A stretch of DNA of 44,636 nucleotides from CAZSVE01 sp964610175 (GTDB taxonomy: Bacteria; Pseudomonadota; Gammaproteobacteria; HK1), in the NCBI GenBank assembly GCA_964610175.1, contig CAZSVE010000017.1, positions 1-44,636 on the forward strand, written 5' to 3'. Below, in pieces: positions 16,270 through 25,564 of the stretch. Position 1 is the first letter of the stretch. Every line of letters begins with the position of its first letter. The translations under genes and the position numbers were made by a program. The notes under the pieces were generated by a model that was given only the letters and a program-made list of their open reading frames with translations, ran no database searches and was not told the DNA's origin.

Positions 16270-17964
16270 TTGTCCCTAGAACAGATCCGAACCTTTCTCA
16301 TCGTCACGCTGCTGATGGTGTTATTTCTCATGTGGCAGGCCTGGCAGGAGGACTATGGCAACCTGAGACCCGCCACCGACAGCGCGATGGGAACGGATGC
16401 ATCGGGGCAGGGGATGTCCCTGGCCACCAGCGACGCGACGCGCGGATTTCCCGATACACCAGGTTCCCCCCGTGATCGTGATAGCACCATGGTTCCCTCA
16501 TTGCCGGGTAATGCCCCACGGGCCGGATTGGTGCCGTCCACCGAGGGGGGCGATGGCCCGATACATGTACGTACCGACCTGTTGGATCTGCTATTCGAAC
16601 CCACCGGGACAGGCATCAGACGGCTCGAACTCCTTGCCTACCCCGAGTCGTTGAAGCGACCGGACGTGCCCTTCCGACTGCTCTCCCGTGCTCCGGGGAT
16701 TCATTTCACCGCCGATGCACCCCTCTTCGGTAGTGATCCCGCCCTGCATAGTCCACCGAAATTCCGCCCGGAACGACACGAATACCAGCTCGAAGAGGGC
16801 AAGGATACCCTGGCGGTTCGATTATTCTGGGATAGCGAGGATGGTATCACCGTAACCAAAGTCATCACCTTTCGCAGAAACAGTTACGTGGTGGGTATTT
16901 CCTACGAAGTGGAAAATGCCAAGGAACAACCCATCGCGGTCCGGCTGCATGGTCGCTTCAAGCGCTATCCCCCTGCCGATCAGGGTAGTATTTTCCGCTT
17001 GCCCACCTACACGGGTGGCGTGATCTCCGACGCCGAGCATCCCTACGAAAAGATCGATTTCAAGGAGATGTCGGAACAGGACCTGAAAAAGGTCGCCAAG
17101 GGCGGCTGGATGGCCATGATCCAGCACTACTTCATCGGTGCCTGGATCCCCGACGCCAATGCCGGCAACCAGTACTACACGAAGCGGGACGGCGCCTTGT
17201 ACACCATCGGGGTATTCACCGATAAGGTCATCCCGGCCGGTGAACGGGGTACCGTCGGCATTCAAGGGTATCTCGGACCCAAGATACAGGACCGCATGGA
17301 GGCTGCCGCGCCCAACCTGTCCCGAACGGTGGATTACGGTTGGCTCTGGATCATCAGTCAACCACTCTTCTGGCTGCTGCAAAAGATCCATTCCCTGCTC
17401 GGAAACTGGGGGTGGTCCATCATCGTCCTCACTATCCTCATCAAGCTGGTGTTCTTCCATCTCTCGGCCACGAGCTACACCTCCATGGCCAGGATGCGCA
17501 AGCTACAACCCCGGATGACAAAGCTGCGCGACACCTATAAGGACGACAAGGTAAAGATGAACCAGCGTCTGATGGAGATGTACAAGGAAGAAAAGGTCAA
17601 TCCATTGAGTGGCTGTTTGCCCATCGTAATACAGATTCCCGTATTCATTGCCCTGTATTGGGTGTTGCTGGAGAGCGTGGAGCTTCGGCAGGCGAGTTTC
17701 ATCTTTTGGTTAAAGGACCTTTCCACCCACGACCCCTATTTCGTTCTTCCCATCTCCATGGGCGTCACCATGTTCCTTCAGCAAAAGCTGAATCCCGCCC
17801 CACCCGATCCCATCCAGGCCAAGGTCATGATGGCCTTGCCGTTCGTGTTCACGGTTCTATTCCTGTTTTTCCCGTCCGGGCTGGTGTTGTACTGGTTCAT
17901 CAACAATCTCCTATCCATTGCCCAGCAATGGGTCATTACCAGGCGTATCGCGCCGAATTCGTGA
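16270..17964 (+). CDS. yidC: Membrane protein insertase YidC
   Basis: A 564-residue insertase/foldase of the inner membrane. An N-terminal anchor (IRTFLIVTLLMVLFLMWQAW) is followed by a large periplasmic beta-domain (about residues 100-340, including VRTDLLDLLFEPTGTGIRRL) and the conserved five-helix core from about residue 365 (PLFWLLQKIH, GNWGWSIIVLTILIKLVFF, QIPVFIALYWVLLESVELRQ). The start is TTG 16270 preceded by GGAG. The length matches gammaproteobacterial YidC. The usual next gene, mnmE, is not here. Confidence 0.97.
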   Translation: MSLEQIRTFLIVTLLMVLFLMWQAWQEDYGNLRPATDSAMGTDASGQGMSLATSDATRGFPDTPGSPRDRDSTMVPSLPGNAPRAGLVPSTEGGDGPIHVRTDLLDLLFEPTGTGIRRLELLAYPESLKRPDVPFRLLSRAPGIHFTADAPLFGSDPALHSPPKFRPERHEYQLEEGKDTLAVRLFWDSEDGITVTKVITFRRNSYVVGISYEVENAKEQPIAVRLHGRFKRYPPADQGSIFRLPTYTGGVISDAEHPYEKIDFKEMSEQDLKKVAKGGWMAMIQHYFIGAWIPDANAGNQYYTKRDGALYTIGVFTDKVIPAGERGTVGIQGYLGPKIQDRMEAAAPNLSRTVDYGWLWIISQPLFWLLQKIHSLLGNWGWSIIVLTILIKLVFFHLSATSYTSMARMRKLQPRMTKLRDTYKDDKVKMNQRLMEMYKEEKVNPLSGCLPIVIQIPVFIALYWVLLESVELRQASFIFWLKDLSTHDPYFVLPISMGVTMFLQQKLNPAPPDPIQAKVMMALPFVFTVLFLFFPSGLVLYWFINNLLSIAQQWVITRRIAPNS

Positions 17965-17989
17965 CGGATTCATCGAGGTCGACGCAAGA

Positions 17990-18178
17990 ATGACCGATCA
18001 TCGATCCATGGAGTTTCTCGAGGCCTTGAAGCTGGTCGAAACGCTGCCGTGCGCGCGCCGCGAAAATCTCCAAGAGGTTATCGAGCGCAGCGCCACCGAG
18101 TCCAAACCGGAACCGACTTCCCCTCGTGCCGGGCAGCAAAACAAAGAGATCACCCCGGATGTAAAGCAAAAGCCCTAG
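17990..18178 (+). CDS. Hypothetical small protein
   Basis: A 62-residue frame MTDHRSMEFLEALKLVETLP... with a helical first half and a polar, proline/lysine-rich tail. It starts 25 bases after yidC. I recognise no family; the composition agrees with a real but poorly conserved cytosolic protein. Confidence 0.35.
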   Translation: MTDHRSMEFLEALKLVETLPCARRENLQEVIERSATESKPEPTSPRAGQQNKEITPDVKQKP

Positions 18179-18254
18179 TCGAGCTTCGCTAGCCATAAAA
18201 CCATCTCGAAATCCATGGGATATTTTCGGGGCACTTCGATGCAAAGGTGAAACC

Positions 18255-18839
18255 GTGGCGAAAAAATCCATTGACCTGTTAGCCGATACCGATCCCGGTT
18301 GGGTCACTGTTATCAAAGAGGACTTCGATGCATTTTTGGCCGATCACGCCAATTGCGAGCGCAAGGCCTCCGCGCTGGCCATGAGCCTGATCGTGAAGTA
18401 TCCGGACCGAGTGGCCATCATCCCGCCCCTTATCGACCTCGCACAAGAGGAGCTTGCCCATTTTCAGGCGGTCTACGCGCTGATGGAAGAAAGAGGCCAG
18501 CAGATCGTCCGCGATACCCGCGACCCCTACGTAGAGCAACTGCTGGGATTGCTGCGCCATGGTCGCGATGAGCGATTCCTGGATCGCCTGTGTGTCGCAT
18601 CGCTGATCGAATGTCGGGGCGCAGAGCGATTTCGAATCATCTCGGAGGCCCTCGATGATCCAGCCTTGAAGACATTCTACCGGGACCTTTGGGCCAGCGA
18701 GGCGCGGCATGGAAACCTGTTCGCGACCCTTGCCCTCACATACTTCGATGCCGATATCGTATACCCCCGCTTGGAGGAAATGGCCAGGGAGGAGGCTCGG
18801 ATCATCGGAGAACTCGATTGGCGTCCGGCATTACATTGA
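18255..18839 (+). CDS. miaE: tRNA 2-methylthio-N6-isopentenyladenosine hydroxylase
   Basis: A 194-residue ferritin-like diiron monooxygenase that hydroxylates ms2i6A at position 37 of tRNAs. The diiron ligands are visible in the family pattern NCERKAS, EELAHFQAVY, LIECRGAERF and ASEARHGNLF. The length is normal. The start is GTG with an upstream AAAGG. It stands beside nadA in the same direction, with 43 bases between them. Confidence 0.94.
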   Translation: MAKKSIDLLADTDPGWVTVIKEDFDAFLADHANCERKASALAMSLIVKYPDRVAIIPPLIDLAQEELAHFQAVYALMEERGQQIVRDTRDPYVEQLLGLLRHGRDERFLDRLCVASLIECRGAERFRIISEALDDPALKTFYRDLWASEARHGNLFATLALTYFDADIVYPRLEEMAREEARIIGELDWRPALH

Positions 18840-18882
18840 TGAATAGCTCCCGATGCGAAGATAACTTCGAACCGAAAATAAA

Positions 18883-19926
18883 TTGAATATTGTCGATACA
18901 AAAATAAATGGCCCACGAATAGACATCCCCATCCCCCGGGAGGTGCACGCCCCATCGCCCGAGGAACGAGAGAGGTTGTTGGAGCGGGCCCGATTCCTTC
19001 TCGCCGAACAAGACACGGTGCTCGTTGCGCACTACTACACCGATGCGGATCTGCAGATCCTTGCAGAAGAAAGCGGCGGTTTCGTCGCCGATTCCCTGGA
19101 AATGGCGCGCTTCGGAAAAGCGCACCGTGCCGGGACCATCGTTGTCGCCGGTGTGCGCTTCATGGGCGAAACGGCCAAGATACTGAGCCCGGAGAAGCGC
19201 GTCCTGATGCCGGATCTCGGCGCCGATTGTTCGTTGGATCTGGGTTGTCCGGCGGATGATTTCTCGAAATTTCGTGATGCCCATCCCGATCGCACGGTCG
19301 TGGTCTATGCCAATACCAGCGCCGAAGTCAAGGCCAGGGCCGATTGGGTAGTCACCTCCGGAATCGCCCTTGCCATCATCAGGCACCTCGACGAGCGAGG
19401 AGAAAAGATCCTCTGGGCCCCGGACAGATTTCTCGGATCGTATGTGCAACGCATGACGGGCGCCGACATGCTGATCTGGCAAGGTTCATGCATCGTTCAT
19501 GAGAGATTCAAGGCCGATGCCCTGCGCGATCTGACGCGGAATCATCCCGAGGCCGCCGTCCTCGTACACCCGGAATCGCCACCGGACGTTATCGAGCTCG
19601 CCGATGTGGTCGGATCGACCACCGCACTTATCGACGCCGCGGGGAAAATGTCCGCCCATACATTCATCGTGGCTACCGAGGCGGGTATCTTTCATAAAAT
19701 GCGCCAGGCCGCGCCCGAAAAAACCTTCATAGCGGCACCGACCATGGGGGAGAGCGCGACCTGTGAAAGTTGCGCCTATTGCCCATGGATGGCCATGAAT
19801 CATCTCGGCAACCTGGTCCGGACGTTGGAGACCGGTTGCAACGAAATCCACGTCGATGAGGCGATACGGCGGAACGCCGAGGTCCCGCTCAATCGACTAC
19901 TGGCATTCGGCGCGGACAATCAATGA
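18883..19926 (+). CDS. nadA: Quinolinate synthase NadA
   Basis: A 347-residue [4Fe-4S] enzyme condensing iminoaspartate with dihydroxyacetone phosphate in NAD synthesis. The cluster cysteines correspond to C116 (GADCSLDLGC), C203 (QGSCIVHERF) and C300 (SCAYCPWM). AHYYTDADLQ and VYANTSAEVKA are family signatures. The start is TTG 18883, since no ATG precedes the conserved region; an inverted repeat CGAAG/CTTCG lies just upstream (18854-18867). Confidence 0.96.
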   Translation: MNIVDTKINGPRIDIPIPREVHAPSPEERERLLERARFLLAEQDTVLVAHYYTDADLQILAEESGGFVADSLEMARFGKAHRAGTIVVAGVRFMGETAKILSPEKRVLMPDLGADCSLDLGCPADDFSKFRDAHPDRTVVVYANTSAEVKARADWVVTSGIALAIIRHLDERGEKILWAPDRFLGSYVQRMTGADMLIWQGSCIVHERFKADALRDLTRNHPEAAVLVHPESPPDVIELADVVGSTTALIDAAGKMSAHTFIVATEAGIFHKMRQAAPEKTFIAAPTMGESATCESCAYCPWMAMNHLGNLVRTLETGCNEIHVDEAIRRNAEVPLNRLLAFGADNQ

Positions 19927-20009
19927 AAAAGTGAAAGGCTCCAGGGAGTCGATGGCCGGGTATTTGCTTTGTCAGGTTCGATGTTTCCACCATATAGGAA
20001 GCGCGGGAG

Positions 20010-20249
20010 ATGAAGAAGAAAGACACCGCCATTCTTGATTACAATCAGTTTTCCATCAACCTGGGATCGGATTCGGTCGTCGGAAATCTGTTCGAAGGCC
20101 TCGTGGCGGGCGAAAAACGCCATTTCGGCGAGTATGACAACGAAAACAACAATGTAGAAAAATTCGGCGATAGCTTGCCTTGGCGTAACAGGTCATGGAG
20201 AACAACCGCAAAATCGGAACACTGGAAGGACTGGAAGGAAATGCGGTAA
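20010..20249 (+). CDS. Hypothetical protein at island edge
   Basis: A 79-residue frame beginning MKKKDTAILDYNQFSINLGS. The first 40 residues look protein-like; the rest (tryptophan- and lysine-rich) does not. It lies where the sequence changes from GC-rich to AT-rich, so it may be a truncated or chimeric remnant. I recognise no family. Confidence 0.35.
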   Translation: MKKKDTAILDYNQFSINLGSDSVVGNLFEGLVAGEKRHFGEYDNENNNVEKFGDSLPWRNRSWRTTAKSEHWKDWKEMR

Positions 20250-20289
20250 AAGTAAGAGAACGGTTGGATTAACAGAGGTGGATAAGCCA

Positions 20290-21696
20290 ATGAAACATCT
20301 ATATTTCTTTTTGATTTGCTTTAGTTTGATTAGTTGTTCTTTAATTCCTCCTGCAGAAAGATTATTGGAACCTCAAGAAGAAAAACTAGGTACGGATGGA
20401 AGTACCACAATGCTATTTCATTCTGCGCTTTATTATCCTTCTGAAATAACCCTAACCTTTCCGGGATTTATACTCGGTATCGAAAAAAGCCCCATTAGAA
20501 AAATCACTAGAGACGGAGATATAAAAATAAAAGCAATTCCTGAATCTGGGCTCAGTAAAGAAGAACTTCGAGATGAGGTTGTAGATGCAAAGATTTTATT
20601 TGTATCTCACATTATAGAAACTTTTGGTGAGTATCACGGCCTAAAAAATTGTGCCAGATATAATGCGTATTATCGTAAGAATCAAAAGAAACCAGCCCCA
20701 CCTGTTTCGTTTTGTGAAATTCCTGAACCCGAATACGAAGAAGTACCCCCTGATGAAGCATATATAAGCAGTTGGAAGGCTATGAAGATATTAAAGGAGA
20801 TCATTGAGGGTAAAATTGAAAAACATACTCATGTAGTAGTAGTCACTATGGGTTGGAATACCGTTCAAGAAGAAGCCATAAGGAATTTCAATTCAATTAT
20901 GAAAAACCTAAGACAGGCTGTGCTAAATGACGATAGACTGAAACACCTTAAGGGTGATAAGCTAAAGCAAGCTAAAGAAGCAGACAAACTATTTAATCCA
21001 TTGTTCATAGGGGTAACTTGGCCAAGTCAGTGGGCTGCAAAATGGGTGGAGCCAATTGTTAGAGCTGCAAGTTTTCCCTGGAAGGCACATGATGCCGACG
21101 AGGTTGGCTTAACATGGTTGGGGGTGTTATTGCATGAAACATTAGCAAATGTATCAAAACCAATCGTCGCAATAGGGCATAGCTTCGGTGCAAGAGCGAC
21201 TAGTGTTGCTGCCTGTATTGGTCCCGCTATTACTAATACTGTCTCAGAGACCGAATCTAAATTGAATGATAAGGGAATCGATTATCTAATTAATTTACAA
21301 GGTGCCTATAGAACAAGTCGTCTCATTGGCAAACACAGAGAAGGAAAACCAAAATATGCAAATAACTGTAATAAAGTGAAACGTATTATATTAACATCAT
21401 CAGAAATGGATTCCGCGATGGATACGCTGTTTTGGCGTAGAGATAAATATGCGGGTGATGATGAAAGTTATGAAAAGCATTGTGGTAATGGGTCTGATGT
21501 TATCCGTTGCGCCAAGGCCGAATGGAACGGAAATTTTGAGACAACCAATAACGCAAATAGTCATATCACTTATATAAATTCAAATGACCTAATAAATAAA
21601 AACTCCTATCTATCAGGAGGCAATGCGCACAGTGACATATATCGTGCAGAGCACGGGAATCTGTTGTGGAATATATTATCATCTGGAAACCATTAG
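20290..21696 (+). CDS. Lipoprotein with alpha/beta-hydrolase signature
   Basis: A 468-residue protein with a lipoprotein signal peptide ending in a lipobox (SLISC, cysteine 16). The nucleophile elbow GHSFGAR lies near residue 297 and is preceded by the strand KPIVAIG, as in esterase/lipase-like alpha/beta hydrolases. VVVVTMGWNT may be the first core strand. The catalytic acid and histidine are not obvious. The gene is visibly AT-rich with codon use unlike its neighbours (for example ATA and AAA runs), indicating recent transfer. GTG 20278 gives four extra residues, but ATG 20290 makes a better signal peptide. Substrate unknown. Confidence 0.75.
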   Translation: MKHLYFFLICFSLISCSLIPPAERLLEPQEEKLGTDGSTTMLFHSALYYPSEITLTFPGFILGIEKSPIRKITRDGDIKIKAIPESGLSKEELRDEVVDAKILFVSHIIETFGEYHGLKNCARYNAYYRKNQKKPAPPVSFCEIPEPEYEEVPPDEAYISSWKAMKILKEIIEGKIEKHTHVVVVTMGWNTVQEEAIRNFNSIMKNLRQAVLNDDRLKHLKGDKLKQAKEADKLFNPLFIGVTWPSQWAAKWVEPIVRAASFPWKAHDADEVGLTWLGVLLHETLANVSKPIVAIGHSFGARATSVAACIGPAITNTVSETESKLNDKGIDYLINLQGAYRTSRLIGKHREGKPKYANNCNKVKRIILTSSEMDSAMDTLFWRRDKYAGDDESYEKHCGNGSDVIRCAKAEWNGNFETTNNANSHITYINSNDLINKNSYLSGGNAHSDIYRAEHGNLLWNILSSGNH

Positions 21697-21917
21697 AGAA
21701 AAAAATGATTTCCCTCTGACAATGAGATTATCAGCAACAAAAAACACGGAGCCACTTTCCCCTGTTTTGTTGCCGATGATAATTGAAGAAACTACAGAAG
21801 GGTGGTAGAAATTTCTTCGAAGGCATACTTGGAATAACCAAAAATTTGGCCTATAGGTAAAAACCTCTTTGGAGATTTTTTGCTACCCCGTTAATTTTGA
21901 ATTCGAGGAGACCATTG

Positions 21918-22238
21918 ATGTCCGTACTACTGGAAATCAGCATGTTCCCGACGGATAAGGGGGAGAGCGTGAGCCGATATGTCGGTCAAGTCGTCGAGAT
22001 GATCAGGGACTCCGGTCTCGACTATCGACTATCGGCCATGGGGACCGTCGTCGAAAGCGACGATATCAGGCAGGCACTGGATCTCGTCGAACGGGCATAC
22101 GGTATCCTGGATGGGCTTGGCTGCAATCGCGTGTACTCCGTTCTGAAGTTCGATATCCGGAAAGGGGAGACCAGCCGATTATCGCGAAAGGTACAATCCG
22201 TAGCCGATAAGATAGGTCCCGTAAACTCTACCGAATAG
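21918..22238 (+). CDS. MTH1187-family thiamine-binding protein
   Basis: A 106-residue ferredoxin-like fold protein (DUF77/UPF0045). MSVLLEISMFPTDKGESVSRYVG, the conserved YRLSAMGTVVES segment and the C-terminal helix match the family, some members of which bind thiamine in the cytosol. ATG 21918 is chosen because GAGGAG lies seven bases before it; the frame is open 21 bases further upstream. It stands alone between an AT-rich gene and a repeat cluster. A link to the NMT1-type transporter 10 kb away is possible but unsupported. Confidence 0.85.
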   Translation: MSVLLEISMFPTDKGESVSRYVGQVVEMIRDSGLDYRLSAMGTVVESDDIRQALDLVERAYGILDGLGCNRVYSVLKFDIRKGETSRLSRKVQSVADKIGPVNSTE

Positions 22239-22282
22239 AGATCGGTGCCATGGTGGTCCCACTCGGCTGGAGGCAACCATCT

Positions 22283-22540
22283 TGAGGTGTCGGAAAAACA
22301 AGAATTCCGAGAGAACCGATGCGTGTGCCGAGGCCCACCCCGCTTCAGTCTTGGCGCGAAGCGCTAATATGTTCATGAAGGGCCAGGATCGAAGGCGCTA
22401 CTCACCAACCCGGACCCGACCCGAAATCAAAATTCCATCGCAAAAAAAGCGCTGTCATCTCGACCGTGGGGAGGAGGCTTGTGCGTTCGGAGTTCCACTA
22501 GAACAAAAAGATTTCTCGCGCAGAGAGAAATGACAATCGA
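22283..22540. repeat. Composite dispersed-repeat cluster
   Basis: First (22283-22374) comes a second copy of the repeat at 14891-14981. Then (22426-22540) comes a palindromic element: AAAATTCCATCGCA, TGTCATCTCGACCG, GGCTTGTGCGTTCGGAGTTC, AGATTTCTCGC and an end AAATGACA. Its ends are inverted relative to each other (TGTCATCTCGA / AGAGAAATGACA). Related copies are at 49-112, 25238-25351 and 26338-26445. The gap 22239-22667 holds no supported gene. Confidence 0.8.
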
Positions 22541-22667
22541 AATGTTTCGATCGTTTTGTCGAAGCTTTTTCAGAGAAGCGTCCAAAGGCCTCGGGAATAG
22601 CATCCCGATACGCCGATTCGTTGCCGGTATTACCAACACTCAATATGCGATGCGAGCTCGACCGCCA

Positions 22668-23933
22668 ATGACCACGATCCGAAGAAACCGTTCCGCCACA
22701 ATCTTGACATTCGTTGCCGCTCAAATGATGGCAGCGGGGGCCCAGGCGGTAGAAGTCAGGTTATCGGGCCATATGGAGGCACAGGTGCGCTGGTTTCAGT
22801 CCTCCCCCGATATATCGTCCGCTTTCGGTTCCGAAAACGAACAATCCAAGGGTGCCGTGGTATCCATCGCCCTGGAGCCCGAATGGAAATATCTGACCAA
22901 GAATCGCAAACACGACTTCAAATTCACTCCCTTCATACGCTATGACGCCGAGGATCGGGACCGAACCCATGTCGACATACGGGAGCTCTATTGGATGTAC
23001 AAGGGAGATCAATGGGAAATCCTTGCCGGTGTCGACCAGGTCCGCTGGGGCGTTACGGAATCCCATCATCTGGTAGACATCATCAACCAGACCGATCTGG
23101 TGGAAGACCTGGATGGGGAAGACAAGCTCGGGCAGCCCATGATTCGGCTTACCCTGGATCTGGCGCGGGTGCTGCAGCCCAAAAAAGCGAAAAAAGACTG
23201 GGGTAAATTGACGGCATTCCTGATGCCGGGCTTTCGCGAGCGCACCTTCCCGGGCACCAAGGGCCGCCTGCGCGGGCCACTTCCGATCAAGACGGAAGAC
23301 ACCGAATTCCTCGGCGGCGCAGGTAAGGATCGTGTCGATCTGGCGCTGCGTTACTCCCACACCATCGATAAATGGGATGTCGGAGCATATTATTTTCACG
23401 GCAATAGCCGGGAGCCTCGCCTGATGCGACAGGGAGCATATTTGATTCCCCAATACGAGCTTATCAACCAAGTGGGCACCGATATCCAATATACCAGTGG
23501 TGCCTGGCTGGGGAAGTTCGAGGGAATCGTCAGGGAGGGACATGGGGACATCTTCGGTGCATTCGCGGCGGGGGTGGAATACACATACTCCCAACTCTAC
23601 AAAACATGGGATGTGGGGCTGCTCGCCGAGTATCTCCATGATGACCGCGACCAGAACCTGGCACCTCGAACCACCTTCGACAACGACATCTTCCTCGGGA
23701 CCCGGCTCTCATTGAATGATGTGCAAGATACCGAGTTACTCGCCGGCGTTATTACCGACGTGGACAGTGGCGCGTATTCCTTCAATATGGAGGCGAAACG
23801 ACGAATCAGCAACAACATCAGCGCGGAGCTGATCATTCGCCTATTCGGGGCTGGCGACGAAGAACTAGGAGATGAGATGTACTCCCTCAGAAAAGACGAT
23901 TACGCCCAGTTGTCGGTGTTTTATAACTTTTAG
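22668..23933 (+). CDS. Outer-membrane beta-barrel protein
   Basis: A 421-residue exported protein. The signal peptide is MTTIRRNRSATILTFVAAQM followed by MAAGAQA, with likely cleavage before VEV. The mature part alternates polar and aromatic residues in repeated amphipathic strands (HMEAQVRWFQ, DKWDVGAYYFHG, TWDVGLLAEYLHD) and ends in phenylalanine (LSVFYNF), the usual BAM recognition end. Frames open further upstream lie in repeat sequence, so I chose ATG 22668 (22650 is an alternative). The specific family, such as a porin or uptake barrel, is not recognised. It stands alone. Confidence 0.82.
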   Translation: MTTIRRNRSATILTFVAAQMMAAGAQAVEVRLSGHMEAQVRWFQSSPDISSAFGSENEQSKGAVVSIALEPEWKYLTKNRKHDFKFTPFIRYDAEDRDRTHVDIRELYWMYKGDQWEILAGVDQVRWGVTESHHLVDIINQTDLVEDLDGEDKLGQPMIRLTLDLARVLQPKKAKKDWGKLTAFLMPGFRERTFPGTKGRLRGPLPIKTEDTEFLGGAGKDRVDLALRYSHTIDKWDVGAYYFHGNSREPRLMRQGAYLIPQYELINQVGTDIQYTSGAWLGKFEGIVREGHGDIFGAFAAGVEYTYSQLYKTWDVGLLAEYLHDDRDQNLAPRTTFDNDIFLGTRLSLNDVQDTELLAGVITDVDSGAYSFNMEAKRRISNNISAELIIRLFGAGDEELGDEMYSLRKDDYAQLSVFYNF

Positions 23934-24069
23934 CGAGGCCTTTTGCCTTGGACTCGCGGGTCGTGAGGCGTCCCGATCGTGCACTTTCTCGAAAACCGAC
24001 TCGGCATCGGGACATGAATCCGAACACCGCGCGTTCGAATATTTTGTTTATTTCCCGCTTATATCAGCT

Positions 24070-24729
24070 TCATCCAGATGCCAGACGATGTGCCCAACGC
24101 GTCGTTTCCGGCAGGCGATATCGTGTAATGCAGCCCATTACATACGCGATGGCAGTGGAAAGGCAGATCTTGTGTCCAACGGAGATGTAGAGCGGCTTCA
24201 CCCCCACCCTGGTGCGCAGCACCGCGCCGATCACCTCGTTATCCTCATTCCCCGACGATAACGGCACCCAATGGCCCTTTCCCTCGGGTACCGATGCGTG
24301 CACGCCGAACAGCCTGGACTTGGCAACGCCGATACTCGGTAGATCGGTCAATACGCCCAGGTGGCTGGCAATGCCGAACCGGCGAGGATGTGCGATGCCC
24401 TGGCCATCGCACAGCAGAATATCCGGTACTGTGTCGAGCTTTTCCAGCGCATCCAAAACGGCAGGAACCTCCCGGAACGAAAGCAATCCGGGAATATAGG
24501 GAAATGACGTAGCTCGACGCGCTATCGCCCGTGCACACAACTCCATGGCGGGAAAGTCAAGCACGGCAACGGCGGCGCGCGTCACGGTGTTATCGTGCTC
24601 GAAACCCACATCGATACCGGCGACATGGCGCACCGGACCCAACTCATCACGCATGATGACCCGGTGGCGCAATCGTTGTTGGATGTCGCGGGCATCGGAT
24701 GGCGTCACGTCCCAGTGATGTTTTTCCAT
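24070..24729 (-). CDS. nfi: Endonuclease V (deoxyinosine 3'-endonuclease)
   Basis: A 219-residue repair nuclease that cuts near deoxyinosine. Signature segments are VAGIDVGFEHDN (metal aspartate), PYIPGLLSFREVP (wedge and catalytic glutamate), LLCDGQGIAHPRRFGIASHLG and GVAKSRLFG. The length fits E. coli Nfi (223). The natural start is ATG 24729 (MEKHHWDV), but the frame continues 50 codons upstream into an IS30 transposase N-terminus, so expression from its own promoter may have been altered. Confidence 0.93.
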   Translation of the reverse strand: MEKHHWDVTPSDARDIQQRLRHRVIMRDELGPVRHVAGIDVGFEHDNTVTRAAVAVLDFPAMELCARAIARRATSFPYIPGLLSFREVPAVLDALEKLDTVPDILLCDGQGIAHPRRFGIASHLGVLTDLPSIGVAKSRLFGVHASVPEGKGHWVPLSSGNEDNEVIGAVLRTRVGVKPLYISVGHKICLSTAIAYVMGCITRYRLPETTRWAHRLASG

Positions 24730-24879
24730 GGCGTGGACTCCTATCGTGTCGGCGATTTCCATTTTGACATGACCTACTTTCATCAGTGCCGATATCTGGT
24801 ATCGTTGCTCTCGGGTAAACTGCGTGTATGACTCATCGAGGCCTCTCCATTTTTTCCGAAAGAAAGGCCAGGATGCCAA
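24730..24879 (-). pseudogene. IS30 transposase N-terminal remnant fused to nfi
   Basis: The 50 codons upstream of nfi read MASWPFFRKKWRGLDESYTQ, FTREQRYQISALMKVGH and EIADTIGVH. This is the helix-turn-helix start of IS30-family transposases (Y-x-Q-L-T-x-x-x-R-Y-x-I and ...IA-x-x-IG-x-H). The transposase breaks off after VH and continues in frame into nfi without a stop. No IS30 DDE domain or terminal inverted repeat is seen. It abuts the PIN pseudogene on the other side. Confidence 0.75.
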
Positions 24880-25219
24880 ACACCTTCGGTAGCGCCGGTA
24901 ATCCGACGTCGAGTACGCAGGTTTTGCAGGAGTTTTTCGTGGCCGTGGCGCGCAAACTCACGCCACCGCTATCTTCGAAAACAGCATATGAATTCAGTGG
25001 AGAATTTTACCTGTTATCCGTTGGTTCAAATCGAACCGGCCCCTGATCTTGTCGGCCATTCAACGGCATCGGCAATTGTCTGTGTCGTTCTGGGACGCGC
25101 TGATTATCGAAGCCGCATTGCTGAGCGATTGTACAATCGTACTCAGCGAAGATATGCAGGATGGACAACTGATCGGTAATAAATGGACGATCCGGAACCC
25201 GTTCGTTTCCGCGCAATAA
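24873..25219 (+). pseudogene. PIN-domain (VapC-like) pseudogene
   Basis: The three + frames together give a PIN protein: NPTSSTQVLQEFFVAVARKL in the first, ENFTCYPLVQIEPAP in the second, and ILSAIQRHRQLSVSFWDALI to LSEDMQDGQ in the third, ending at 25219. Two frameshifts (near 25000 and 25045) break it, and the N-terminal strand with the first catalytic aspartate is missing. The DALI-IEAAL helix and LSEDMQ motif carry the remaining active-site residues. It is unrelated in detail to the PIN fragment at 226-582. Confidence 0.8.
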
Positions 25220-25237
25220 CCCAACCCGGCAAAGCCG

Positions 25238-25351
25238 GAACCAAAATTCCATCGCATGGATAAAGGATATGTCATCTCGACCGGAGGGAGAGATCTTGTG
25301 CATTTGGAATTTTTCAAGCCAGAAGATTTCTCGCTACGCTCAAAATGACAG
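25238..25351 (+). repeat. Palindromic dispersed repeat, copy
   Basis: AAAATTCCATCGCATGG, then TGTCATCTCGACCGGAGGGA, GATCTTGTGCATTTGG, AGATTTCTCGCTACGCTC and AAATGACA. It has the same architecture and terminal inversion as 22426-22540. The remainder to 25564 holds no supported gene. Confidence 0.8.
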
Positions 25352-25564
25352 ATTAAAATTTTTTGATTGTTTTGTTCAAGATCTTCCGGGTAACTGACTG
25401 ATAACCTATGGTTTACGAATCATGCAATCTGTGGAAACGATTATGGAAAAGGGAAAGACCTGACCCCGTTTTCTCGATCGCGCTCCCCGAGCTGCCGGAG
25501 GTGGTGGAGGTTGTCGAGACGGTGCGGTTGCGGGAGTGACAGTAAGCTACGAGAAAGCGAAAAA

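Noticed and set aside
22479..22667. Upstream extension of the beta-barrel gene
   Set aside because: The frame is open but lies inside dispersed repeats. ATG 22668 gives a proper signal peptide.
22761..23639. Long reverse-strand ORF of 292 codons
   Set aside because: It is fully antisense to the beta-barrel gene, whose signal peptide and terminal phenylalanine are convincing.
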